Below, piece by piece: positions 16,078-23,916 of a DNA stretch of 32,870 nucleotides. The DNA is taken from contig JAVBXK010000086.1 in NCBI GenBank assembly GCA_030824555.1, positions 1 to 32,870 of the forward strand, in the 5' to 3' direction. How positions within the stretch are numbered: position 1 is the first letter of the stretch; each line of letters starts with the position of its first letter. Origin of the DNA: a bacterium (GTDB lineage Bacteria > Pseudomonadota > Gammaproteobacteria > Burkholderiales > Burkholderiaceae_C). Made by a program: the position numbers and the translations under genes. Below the pieces are notes generated by a model. That model was not told the DNA's origin and did not search any database. It was given only the letters and a program-made list of their open reading frames with translations.

Positions 16078-18714
16078 ATGACCCTGCCCACTCAACCGTT
16101 CCAACGCCATGTGTGGCTGGCATCGGTGTTGCTGGGCTTCATGGCACTGCTGTTTGGTGCGTACGTGTGGTCAGAAAAGCAGGTTGATCGCGCCAACGAC
16201 CTGCGCCACACCTCCATCCTGCTGGCTGACGAGCTGCGTCAGTCGTCTGACGACCTGACGCGCATGGCCCGCACTTACGTCATCACGGGTGACCCGCGCT
16301 ACAAGCAGGCGTACCACGCCATACTTGAAATTCGCGATGGCGTGCGGCCCAGCCCTGCCGACTACCAATACGTTTTCTGGGACACCGTGCTGGCCCAAGG
16401 TGGCTATCCCGCACTGCCCACGGGTCCAGGCAAAGCGTTGCTGGCTCGCATGGAAGAAGCGGGGCTGACCCCTGACGAGCGCGCCTTGCTGGCCTCGGCC
16501 AAAGGCCAATCTGACCAGCTGACGGGTACCGAGGCCCTGGCCATGGCTCTGATTGAAGAACACCACGTTGACGCTGTGCCCAAAGCGTGGCAAAGCGGTG
16601 CCATCGAGCTGCTGCACGACGCCCACTACCATGCGGCCAAGGCGGCCATCATGGCACCCATCAATGCCTTTGAGATGCGGCTTGACGCACGCACCCAGGG
16701 CCAAGTCATGGCGGCACTCCAGCGCGCCATGGTGTTGCGCTGGTGCCTGGGGGTGGCTGCGCTGGGGCTGGTGTTGCAACTGGTACGCATCAGCCGCATG
16801 CTCAAGACCACACTGGGCGTGGCCCCCGAGGTGCTGTTCGCGCACATGGCCCGGCTGGGCCGGGGGGAGATGGACGCGGAAATTCCCGTGCCCCCTGGTG
16901 CGCACGACAGTGTGCTGGGCTGGCTGGCCAAAACCCATGCAGGCCTGCGCACCATCGAGGCCGAACGCAACTTGGCACTGCAGCGCAGCGCACAAAGCGA
17001 AGCGTACCTGCGCACACTGATCGAAGCTGAGCCCGAGTGCATCAAACTGGTTGATGCGCAAGGCCGCTTGCTGCAAATGAACGCTGCCGGCCTGGCCATG
17101 ATCGAAGCCGACCGCTTTGAACAAGTTGCCAACCAGGACGTGCCCACCTTGATTGCCCCCGAACACCGGGCCGCCTTCACCCGATTGCACAACCAGGTGC
17201 TGCAAGGGCATCCGGGCATGCTGGAGTTCGAGATTGTGGGACTCAAAGGCGGCAGGCGCTGGCTGGAGACACATGCCGTGCCGTTTTTGCACGATGGCCA
17301 ACCGGTACAACTGGCCGTGACGCGCGACATCACCGAGCGCAAAGCCTCGGAGCAAGAACGTCAGAAACTGGCGTTTTACGACCCCGTCACACAACTGCCC
17401 AACCGCCGCCTGCTGCTTGACAGGTTGGCCCACGCCCTGGAAACCAGCGCCACCCCATCGACCCAACTGCATGCGTTGCTGTTTGTGGACCTGGACAACT
17501 TCAAGACCCTGAACGACACGCTGGGCCACCTGCAAGGTGATCGACTGCTGCAGGAAAGCGCCCAACGCCTGACGACCTGCGTGGGCAGCCACGACACCGT
17601 GGCCCGACTGGGGAGCGACGAGTTTGTGCTCATCCTCACCGATTTGGGCGCTTCCGCCCAAATCGCAGCCCAACGGGCCGAAAATGTGGGTGAGCACATC
17701 CTGCAAGCGCTGGCCACACCCTATCGATTGGAAGGCGGCACGCATCACAGCAGCGCCAGCATCGGCATCACGCTGTTCAGTGCCGCACAAGCCGAAAGCA
17801 GTGGTGAGCCCCTCAAACGGGCTGAACTGGCCATGTTCCAGGCGAAAGCCGCCGGGCGCAACACCCTTCGCTTTTTCGAAACCCGGATGCAAGAGCACGT
17901 CTCGGCACACGCCGCGCTGGAAGCCGACTTGCGCCAGGCCATGGCCAATGACCAACTGTTTTTGCACCTGCAACCCCAGGTGGCCGGCCAAGGCCGCATC
18001 ACCGGTGCCGAAGCGCTGCTGCGCTGGGAGCACCCGGTGCGGGGGTTGGTGTCGCCGGCGCAGTTCATTCCGCTGGCCGAAGAAACCGGGCTGATCGTCC
18101 CCATTGGCCAGTGGGTGCTGGACGCAGCCTGCGCCCGATTGGCGGACTGGGCCTCACAGCCTGCACTGGCACAGCTGACCCTGGCGGTCAACGTGAGTGC
18201 ACGCCAATTCGAACAAGCCCAATTCGTTGAGGCCGTGTTGTCCACCCTGACACGCCACGGCATCGACCCCAGTCGACTCAAGCTGGAGCTGACCGAAGGC
18301 ATGTTGCTGCACGACGTGGAAGCCACCATTGCCAAAATGAATGCGCTGAAAGAGCGGGGCGTGGGGTTTTCGCTGGACGACTTTGGCACGGGCTACTCGT
18401 CACTGGCTTACCTGAAAAGACTGCCGCTGGACCAACTCAAGATCGACCAAGGTTTCGTGAACCACATCGTGACCGACCCCAATGACGCCGCCATTGCCAA
18501 AATGGTGGTTGCCCTGGCCGACAGCATGGGCCTGTCCGTCATCGCCGAGGGGGTGGAACGGCAAGACCAGGCAGACTTGCTGGCCCGCTTGGGTTGCCAT
18601 GCCTACCAAGGCTACCTGTACAGCCGCCCGCTGTCGGTCATCGCTTTCGAAGCCTTGGCCACAGCGGCTCACGCCACCACAGTTTTTGAAACTGCCCACC
18701 CTGCTCTGCCATGA
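16078..18714 (+). CDS. Membrane-bound PAS-GGDEF-EAL protein, probable c-di-GMP phosphodiesterase
   Basis: An 878-aa protein. One helix near residues 12-30 (VWLASVLLGFMALLFGAYVW) and a second near 220-240 bracket a periplasmic sensor with LRQSSDDLTRMARTYVITGD and PSPADYQYVFWDTV, a helical input module also found in other membrane-bound GGDEF-type signalling proteins. A PAS domain (LIEAEPECIKLVDAQGRLLQ) precedes the GGDEF domain, whose signature is RLGSDEF at residues 510-516: the second Gly is Ser, and no RxxD site precedes it (GSHD instead), so cyclase activity is doubtful. The EAL domain is complete: EAL at 645-647, NVSARQF, LELTEG, DDFGTGYSSLAYLKRL, IDQ, AEGVE and YQGY. ATG at 16078 is used, with no clear ribosome binding site. 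Its TGA overlaps the yciA start. Confidence 0.9.
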   Translation: MTLPTQPFQRHVWLASVLLGFMALLFGAYVWSEKQVDRANDLRHTSILLADELRQSSDDLTRMARTYVITGDPRYKQAYHAILEIRDGVRPSPADYQYVFWDTVLAQGGYPALPTGPGKALLARMEEAGLTPDERALLASAKGQSDQLTGTEALAMALIEEHHVDAVPKAWQSGAIELLHDAHYHAAKAAIMAPINAFEMRLDARTQGQVMAALQRAMVLRWCLGVAALGLVLQLVRISRMLKTTLGVAPEVLFAHMARLGRGEMDAEIPVPPGAHDSVLGWLAKTHAGLRTIEAERNLALQRSAQSEAYLRTLIEAEPECIKLVDAQGRLLQMNAAGLAMIEADRFEQVANQDVPTLIAPEHRAAFTRLHNQVLQGHPGMLEFEIVGLKGGRRWLETHAVPFLHDGQPVQLAVTRDITERKASEQERQKLAFYDPVTQLPNRRLLLDRLAHALETSATPSTQLHALLFVDLDNFKTLNDTLGHLQGDRLLQESAQRLTTCVGSHDTVARLGSDEFVLILTDLGASAQIAAQRAENVGEHILQALATPYRLEGGTHHSSASIGITLFSAAQAESSGEPLKRAELAMFQAKAAGRNTLRFFETRMQEHVSAHAALEADLRQAMANDQLFLHLQPQVAGQGRITGAEALLRWEHPVRGLVSPAQFIPLAEETGLIVPIGQWVLDAACARLADWASQPALAQLTLAVNVSARQFEQAQFVEAVLSTLTRHGIDPSRLKLELTEGMLLHDVEATIAKMNALKERGVGFSLDDFGTGYSSLAYLKRLPLDQLKIDQGFVNHIVTDPNDAAIAKMVVALADSMGLSVIAEGVERQDQADLLARLGCHAYQGYLYSRPLSVIAFEALATAAHATTVFETAHPALP

Positions 18715-19127
18715 CCCAAAACCTGACCGCTCTCAACGTACCCCTGCCCACAGACAAAGACCTGGTGCTGAAGGTCATCCCCATGCCCGCCGATTGCAAC
18801 GCCAATGGCGACATCTTTGGCGGCTGGGTGATGGCCCAGGTGGACTTGGCCGGAGCTGTGGTGCCCGCGCGCTACACCCAGGGCCGCATGGCCACGGTGG
18901 CGGTAAACCAGTTCATCTTCAAGCAACCGGTGCGTGTGGGTGACATCCTGAGCTTTTTCAGCAGCGTCACCCGCATCGGCAACACGTCCATCACGGTGCA
19001 GGTGGAGGTGTATGCCGAGCGCTTCCAGTCACAGGGCATTTACCTGAAAGTCACCGAGGCATCTCTGACTTACGTGGCCATCGACGAAAACGGCAAGCCA
19101 CGGCCCATTCCGAAGGCGACACCTTGA
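18711..19127 (+). CDS. yciA: Acyl-CoA thioesterase, YciA family
   Basis: A 138-aa single hotdog-fold protein that hydrolyses a range of acyl-CoA thioesters in the cytoplasm. The family signature is visible as NANGDIFGGWVMAQVDLAG (residues 30-48), with Asp45 the likely catalytic acid, followed by AVNQFIFKQPVRVGDILSFF and VTEASLTYVAIDENGKPRPI. Length and motif order agree with E. coli and Haemophilus YciA. The start ATG shares bases with the stop of the preceding GGDEF-EAL gene (ATGA at 18711-18714), so translation is probably coupled. It converges on the unrecognised membrane protein gene, with only 46 bases between stops. Confidence 0.93.
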   Translation: MTQNLTALNVPLPTDKDLVLKVIPMPADCNANGDIFGGWVMAQVDLAGAVVPARYTQGRMATVAVNQFIFKQPVRVGDILSFFSSVTRIGNTSITVQVEVYAERFQSQGIYLKVTEASLTYVAIDENGKPRPIPKATP

Positions 19128-19173
19128 ACGTGGCAAAGGCCCTCGATCAGGGTGCAAGGCACCATGGGAACGT

Positions 19174-19968
19174 TCAGCAGGCCGGGCCTTCGAGATCGGC
19201 CACATCGGCCGCTGAACACTGCCTCACCCCTCGGACCTGCATGACCTGGCGGAAAACCTGATCCAGCCCCGCAGCCAACACACCGGCTACCAGATAAAAC
19301 GCCTTCATTTCGATCGGTCCGTGAACCAAGTCGAACATCATGGGGGAATGAAACACCCCTTTGGACACTTCCTTGATGGCCAGGACGTGATAACCGATGA
19401 ACTCCAGAATGACGAGGCCGGTCATGTACGCCATCCACACCAAGCCATAGCGGGGCAGCCAATGCCATTCACGGCGGCACAGCATCCGATGGAAAACCGC
19501 TGTGCAAGACAAGCACGTTCCCCAGATCAACAGCGTGGACAGGTTGAAGTACGGTGAATTCAACGCAGGCACGTTGTACTGGTATCGGTAGCTGGCCACC
19601 CAGACAAGCGACACGCCGAAAGCAATGCCTGCGACCGAGCGCAGCCGGAAACCCTCGCACGCGCCTGCGCCCGCCGCCGTGACCAGCCCAAGCCACCCGC
19701 CCAGGCAAGCGATACAAGCCAAAGCAAGCCATGCCTTGAGCGGATCATCCGGTTCGACGCCCCATTTCGCCCACCCCAGCGCACCCACCGTCATGACCAG
19801 CATCAGGTGAACCCCTCTCCAGCTTGACGGCAAGGCACGAGGCACGGACAGGGCTGTCGCCACGGTCAACCAATGAACCGCCAGAAACAGGCCCACCCCT
19901 ATAACCGGCAACTGCGTCGCAGACAAAACCACCCAATCGGTCAGGGTGGCGAGATGCTGAATTGCCAT
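19174..19968 (-). CDS. Multi-pass membrane protein, family not recognised
   Basis: A 264-aa hydrophobic protein with about six or seven predicted membrane segments, among them LPVIGVGLFLAVHWLTVATAL, WLALACIACLGGWLGLVTAA, VAGIAFGVSLVWVASY, LLIWGTCLSCTAVFHRML, YMTGLVILEFIGYHVLAI and AFYLVAGVLAAGL. There is no signal peptide. A loop MFDLVHGPIEMKAFY between the last two segments carries charged and His residues within a hydrophobic context and could be functional. The ATG at 19968 is preferred because GAGG lies ten bases upstream; an ATG at 19977 would add three residues. It ends a run of five same-strand genes and starts 38 bases after the YjdF-like gene, suggesting a shared job in the membrane with it and the ABC transporter. 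No function is assigned. Confidence 0.75.
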   Translation of the reverse strand: MAIQHLATLTDWVVLSATQLPVIGVGLFLAVHWLTVATALSVPRALPSSWRGVHLMLVMTVGALGWAKWGVEPDDPLKAWLALACIACLGGWLGLVTAAGAGACEGFRLRSVAGIAFGVSLVWVASYRYQYNVPALNSPYFNLSTLLIWGTCLSCTAVFHRMLCRREWHWLPRYGLVWMAYMTGLVILEFIGYHVLAIKEVSKGVFHSPMMFDLVHGPIEMKAFYLVAGVLAAGLDQVFRQVMQVRGVRQCSAADVADLEGPAC

Positions 19969-20006
19969 GTTGCCCATGCCTCATGTTTGCGGAATTCACC
20001 CATACA

Positions 20007-20606
20007 TCACCTGGCCATCAGCGCCAGCTGCCTATCGTGCTGCGCACGGCATGCGATCAGTGCAAACGCTGCACCGGCCAACGCACAGGCCATGTCTGCC
20101 TGGGTGTCCCAAGGATCGCCCTGGAAGTTCAGGTACACGTCGGGCTCCCCGTTTGCCCAGACGACAACGACCCACTCGATCAGCTCCCATGATGCCGAGA
20201 TGGCAAGGGCAAAACCCATGACCAACCACTGCAACCAGGCACCAGGGCGCAGAACCGATGTCCGGATCAGCCATTCACGCAGCAACAGTGCAGGCACGGC
20301 ACCCTGGAAAACGTGCCCGAACCGATCAAAATGGTTTCGCTTCAATGAAAGCACGTCTTGTAACCAGGTGAACAGGGGCATGCCTGCATAGGTGTAATGT
20401 GCGCCCACCAGCATCAGCGCAGCCCCCAGCAGCAGCATGCACCTGACCAGCGGCGTGAAGCGCCAGCGCACGTCAGTCCAACCGAGGAAGGCGAGCAAGC
20501 CAACCGCTGGCGCCGCTTCAAACCACCAGACAACCGGGTTGGCAGGTCGGTATGCCGACCAAACGAGCAACACCGCCATCAGAACCCAGTCTGCACGCAT
20601 CACCAT
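20007..20606 (-). CDS. yjdF: YjdF/DUF2238 family membrane protein
   Basis: A 199-aa inner-membrane protein of the DUF2238 (YjdF) family, recognised by LSLKRNHFDRFGHVFQGAVP, REWLIRTSVLRPG, AISASWELIEWVVV and QGDPWDTQADMACALAGA. Five or six membrane segments are visible. The conserved His/Asp/Glu residues (NHFDRFGH, WELIEW, DPWDTQ) suggest an active or binding site in the membrane, but the biochemical role of the family is unsettled. The ATG at 20606 overlaps the stop of the upstream ATPase gene (ATGGTGA, 20606-20600); an ATG at 20600 is a possible alternative. Tight coupling implies it is made together with the ABC transporter. Confidence 0.85.
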   Translation of the reverse strand: MVMRADWVLMAVLLVWSAYRPANPVVWWFEAAPAVGLLAFLGWTDVRWRFTPLVRCMLLLGAALMLVGAHYTYAGMPLFTWLQDVLSLKRNHFDRFGHVFQGAVPALLLREWLIRTSVLRPGAWLQWLVMGFALAISASWELIEWVVVVWANGEPDVYLNFQGDPWDTQADMACALAGAAFALIACRAQHDRQLALMAR

Positions 20607-21301
20607 GCTGCCAGGGTCGCATACGGGGGGGCATCGGACAATCGCCCGTCTAACAGGTGCAACTGTCTGTCCGTGGCCGCAGCCATGGCCATGTTGTGCG
20701 TCGCAACGATGACCAGCGCCTGATGCTGGCGAGCCTGCGCAACCAGCAAATCGAACACCAATTTGCCATTGGCGCTGTCCAGGTTCCCAGTCGGTTCATC
20801 TGCGAGGATGATTGCTGGTCGGTTGACAATCGCTCTGGCGATGGCCGCCCTTTGCCGCTCACCGCCGGATACATTGGCAGGCAAAAAACGCGCCCGATGG
20901 CTCAGGCCAACCTGCTCCAGTGCCAACATGGCGCGCGTCCTGCGAGCCTGTGCCGCACAGGACGTGGCGACCAGCGGAGACGCCACGTTTTCTGCCAGCG
21001 TCATGGTCGGCACCAAGTGATGAAACTGGAAAACGAAACCCAGACTGGATGCCCTGAATTGGTGTGGAGGCCGAATGTCACGGTAGTCCGTCCCTTTGAA
21101 AAACAGCGTCCCGGCAGTCGGGGCCTCCAGCATGCCAAGCAAATTGAGCAGTGTGGATTTGCCACACCCGGAAGGCCCCACCAGTGCGATGGTCTGCCCG
21201 GCTTCGGCATCCAGCCCTATGTCAGTCAGCGCCTGGACTCCGACCCCTTCAAAGCGTTTGCACAACCCGCGCACACGCAGCAGTGGCGTGTGGTCAGTCA
21301 T
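20600..21301 (-). CDS. ABC transporter ATPase, LolD/MacB type
   Basis: A 233-aa ATP-binding subunit. Walker A GPSGCGKST is at residues 42-50, the Q-loop region LGFVFQFHHLVPTMTLAEN at 87-105, the signature NVSGGERQRAAIARAI at 143-158, Walker B AIILADEPTGNLD at 163-175 and the H-loop ATHNMAM near 200. The HHLxPxxTxxEN segment after the Q-loop and the ADEPTGNLD box mark the LolD/MacB/FtsE group, whose members pair with FtsX-type permeases to move or extract envelope substrates rather than pump across the membrane. Its start overlaps the permease stop by eight bases, so the two are a cognate pair. The substrate is unknown. Confidence 0.92.
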   Translation of the reverse strand: MTDHTPLLRVRGLCKRFEGVGVQALTDIGLDAEAGQTIALVGPSGCGKSTLLNLLGMLEAPTAGTLFFKGTDYRDIRPPHQFRASSLGFVFQFHHLVPTMTLAENVASPLVATSCAAQARRTRAMLALEQVGLSHRARFLPANVSGGERQRAAIARAIVNRPAIILADEPTGNLDSANGKLVFDLLVAQARQHQALVIVATHNMAMAAATDRQLHLLDGRLSDAPPYATLAAW

Positions 21302-22394
21302 TCCGAATGGCCTCCATGGGACTCATGCGCCAGATGATGGCAGCTGGCCAACACAGTGCAGCGAACATCACCCCGATGCACAACAAGCTGGCGTGGCCGA
21401 TCAATGTCAACGGAATTTTCACGGGAATCCAACCGTGCCCAATCGACTCCAAACCATTCAAAAAGTGAAGCAACGTCAGCGCCATCAGGTACCCGGCAAG
21501 CAATCCGAGACTGAGCAACACAGCCGACTCCATCAGAAACAACCGCAATACCTGCCAAGGACGCCAGCCGATGGCCAGAAGGATGCCAATTTCGCGAGTG
21601 CGTTCATTCACGGCCATGACCAACGTGTTGGCAAGCACCAGAAACACCCCCCCAACAGCCACCCATGACAAGGTGCCAATGAACGCATCGACCACGCGGA
21701 GCAGCCTCAGCGAACCCGCAAACTCCGATCCGGGCAGCGCTTTGAGGTTGGGATGCCGACTGGCGACTTCGTCGAGCAGCTTCGCTTTCAACGCCCGGTC
21801 TGCGGTCTGCACCAGCGCCAGCGTGAAAAAAGGGGCTTCACCAGTCCGACTGATCGCTTTCTGGACGGTAGCGATGTCGGTCAGCACCGCACCGTCAAAC
21901 AAACGGCTGCCTGTCCGGAATATGCCCACGACAGTGTGGTTGGTGCCATCTACCGTCAACCGTTGCCCGACACTGATTTTCATGCGTTGTGATGCCACCT
22001 CTCCAACCATGATCTCGTGCTGTCCCTCGGCATACACGTGCCCCCCCAGCAACGGGATACGCTGGGCAAACCCACCTGCTGCACCAATGAGCAACGCATA
22101 CGGGTTCCACTTTTCATTTCGGGTGCCCAGGACCATGGGAACCAGCTCTGAACCGGCCCGAGACTGCAGCACACGCATTTCTTCAGCCGAAATACGGGAA
22201 GAGAAGGGCGACGTTGCCCGCCTCTCTGAAATGACCACCTCAAGGTTGTAGGCGGCCATCGAATCGTCGATCTGCGCCTTCAGATCCATCGAAATGGCGC
22301 CAATCGCCAGCAGCAGTGCAACCCCGCCGCCTATCCCGACCAGCGAGATAAGGGACCTCAGTTTGGCCCGCCACAGATTGCGCAACGCGATCAA
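21294..22394 (-). CDS. FtsX/MacB-type ABC permease
   Basis: A 366-aa permease with the MacB layout: one helix near the N-terminus (SLISLVGIGGGVALLLAIGAI, ~14-34), a periplasmic domain of about 200 residues (from MDLKAQIDDSMAAYNLEVV), then three helices (VAVGGVFLVLANTLVMAV; LLSLGLLAGYLMALTLLHFL; GHASLLCIGVMFAALCWPAA) and a conserved end IIWRMSPMEAIRND. NERTREIGILLAIGWRPWQV is the coupling helix that contacts the ATPase. The start is a TTG at 22394 following a G-rich site; no ATG or GTG exists in frame before an upstream stop, so an unusual start codon is required. The gap from the upstream lipoprotein gene is 42 bases. One permease gene implies a homodimer. Confidence 0.88.
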   Translation of the reverse strand: MIALRNLWRAKLRSLISLVGIGGGVALLLAIGAISMDLKAQIDDSMAAYNLEVVISERRATSPFSSRISAEEMRVLQSRAGSELVPMVLGTRNEKWNPYALLIGAAGGFAQRIPLLGGHVYAEGQHEIMVGEVASQRMKISVGQRLTVDGTNHTVVGIFRTGSRLFDGAVLTDIATVQKAISRTGEAPFFTLALVQTADRALKAKLLDEVASRHPNLKALPGSEFAGSLRLLRVVDAFIGTLSWVAVGGVFLVLANTLVMAVNERTREIGILLAIGWRPWQVLRLFLMESAVLLSLGLLAGYLMALTLLHFLNGLESIGHGWIPVKIPLTLIGHASLLCIGVMFAALCWPAAIIWRMSPMEAIRND

Positions 22395-22436
22395 TGGCAG
22401 GCACCCCCACCCATGCGACAGCCGATCATGATGTCA

Positions 22437-23789
22437 TCAGGGTGAGCAAGCTGGCAAACCCGTCACAGCCTGCCCGTTGACCGCAACAGATGCTTGCAAC
22501 GTGCTGCTTCCCGCCACCACATTGGCTACCGTGACAGACCCGGGCGCGCCCGTGAAGGTGAACTGACCACCGGTGTAATTCCCGCTGCCGTTCTTCACAA
22601 CGGGGCTGGTGGTCGTGACATCGAAATACTGGCCATTGCTTCGGTAACCTCGTCCAGACATCGTAGACACATCTCCACCATCGGCCGTTTCGTATGTCGT
22701 CACCGAATAACCTGTTTCCCGGTATGCCTTGCCAGTCACATTGTTGGTAGACACCAGTTCTTCCATCGCAATTCGATCCGGCGAACTGGCATTCGCTGTG
22801 CCGCCTGGCACACCCGGTGTGAACACGTAATTGGTGAATTTGTAGGTTTGAGATGACACGATGGCCCCAGCCCCCGTACGTGTTTCGTACAACAAGCCAT
22901 CCGGACTTTGAGAGGTGAACTGCGTCGTAATGGGTCCACTTGCAGTGGGCGTTCCACGGTTCACGAAGGACATGGTGCCATTGGTGATCTGTTTGTTGCC
23001 CGTACCGGAATCAAGAGAGCAATAACTGCTGTACTGCTTGGTAGCAGTCGTTGTGCCACTGCTGTGAACATAGCTGGTGTAGGTGATGCGCCCGCCACAA
23101 CTGCCCAACGAGTCAGCCGGACGGGTGCTTGTATAGGCCCGTGACTGCTCCACAGATCGAGCAACAGCCAGTGCCTGGCGAACCTCACGCTCATCCAGCA
23201 ACTGTGCAATGCCCAGCGCAGCGGCTCTGGGCATGGCCGCCCTTGGCAATGCAGGGTCACACACTTTCATGACCGCAGACACCTCGGAACTTCCACTGGC
23301 CACACTGGCGCTTTCAAACACAGCTGGTGTCGCCACCCCGCAACCACTTGGGAACACGGCGCAGGCAAACCCCGACAAACTGCCCAGAGGCACCACACGG
23401 GGCGAAGCGGTGCTGACACCCACGAGACCCAACACGGCACCATCCGCCTGGTTGACCGCAAGCAACCAGTCAAATTGTGGGTAGTAGTGATACACATACG
23501 TTGCAAAGGTTTGCAATGCGGGACGGCTTGGGGTCACAGGGAACAAGGTGGGGTAGGTAACTTGAGCCCACTCCAACAGCTCCTGAGCCGAAGGGACGCG
23601 AACTGCCTTGGGCACATAGGCCAACCTGCTGTTGACCATTTCAGACAGCGGCATCTCCGCCTGAAGCGCAGCTGGCTGAGCCCGCGCAAACACCGACGTG
23701 TCAGCAAGCGTGGTGGTGTCGGCGTTGCCGCAGGCAACCAGGTTGACCAACGCTGCGACGGCCAAACCGTAGGTTGAAAGCTGTTTCAT
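22437..23789 (-). CDS. Secreted lipoprotein, family not clearly recognised
   Basis: A 450-aa lipoprotein. The signal peptide ends in the lipobox LVAC with Cys20 as the lipidated residue. Residues ~65-125 (ELLEWAQVTYPTLFP, then YVYHYYPQFDWLLAVNQADG) resemble a short module recurring in secreted proteins of Burkholderiales. The middle is Ser/Ala-rich with paired cysteines. Residues ~215-440 are a Ser/Thr/Gly/Tyr-rich, beta-strand-like region (for example GRITYTSYVHSSGTTTATKQ and GYRSNGQYFDVTTTSP). The start is fixed by a strong GGAGGAAA site. Codons are less GC-rich than in neighbouring genes. It leads the ABC cluster and is the obvious candidate cargo or partner, which is inference. An FNR-type site lies about 76 bases upstream. 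Confidence 0.75.
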   Translation of the reverse strand: MKQLSTYGLAVAALVNLVACGNADTTTLADTSVFARAQPAALQAEMPLSEMVNSRLAYVPKAVRVPSAQELLEWAQVTYPTLFPVTPSRPALQTFATYVYHYYPQFDWLLAVNQADGAVLGLVGVSTASPRVVPLGSLSGFACAVFPSGCGVATPAVFESASVASGSSEVSAVMKVCDPALPRAAMPRAAALGIAQLLDEREVRQALAVARSVEQSRAYTSTRPADSLGSCGGRITYTSYVHSSGTTTATKQYSSYCSLDSGTGNKQITNGTMSFVNRGTPTASGPITTQFTSQSPDGLLYETRTGAGAIVSSQTYKFTNYVFTPGVPGGTANASSPDRIAMEELVSTNNVTGKAYRETGYSVTTYETADGGDVSTMSGRGYRSNGQYFDVTTTSPVVKNGSGNYTGGQFTFTGAPGSVTVANVVAGSSTLQASVAVNGQAVTGLPACSP

Positions 23790-23795
23790 GGTATT

Positions 23796-23803
23796 TCCTC
23801 CGC
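23796..23803 (-). promoter_or_regulatory. Strong ribosome binding site of the cluster's lipoprotein gene
   Basis: The minus strand reads GGAGGAAA six bases before the ATG at 23789, the best Shine-Dalgarno match seen in this window. Confidence 0.8.
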
Positions 23804-23830
23804 ATTGAACAATGGGTCAACGCCAAGAAA

Positions 23831-23836
23831 ATTGTG
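23831..23836 (-). promoter_or_regulatory. Putative -10 element of the lipoprotein/ABC cluster
   Basis: CACAAT on minus (4/6 to TATAAT) sits where a -10 is expected if the FNR-type box at 23859-23872 is centred at about -41.5, giving a start site near 23824. Confidence 0.4.
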
Positions 23837-23858
23837 TCACTGCGACCAGTCTGCCTGC

Positions 23859-23872
23859 TTGATATGCATCAA
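23859..23872. promoter_or_regulatory. FNR/CRP-family binding site
   Basis: TTGATATGCATCAA is a perfect 14-bp palindrome with all ten defined bases of the FNR/ANR consensus TTGAT-N4-ATCAA. It is in the 127-base gap upstream of the lipoprotein and ABC cluster, implying control by an oxygen-responsive FNR-type activator. Confidence 0.65.
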
Positions 23873-23916
23873 TACGCCATGGGGTACCGAATCTAGATTC
23901 CAGTCCCTTCAATCAA

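Noticed and set aside
16171-18033. 620-codon open frame on minus.
   Set aside because: It is antisense to the PAS-GGDEF-EAL gene and shows no domain; long frames opposite genes are common at this GC content.
19151-19163. Inverted repeat GGTGC-AAG-GCACC in the convergent gap after yciA.
   Set aside because: Five-base arms with no T-run; too short to call a terminator.
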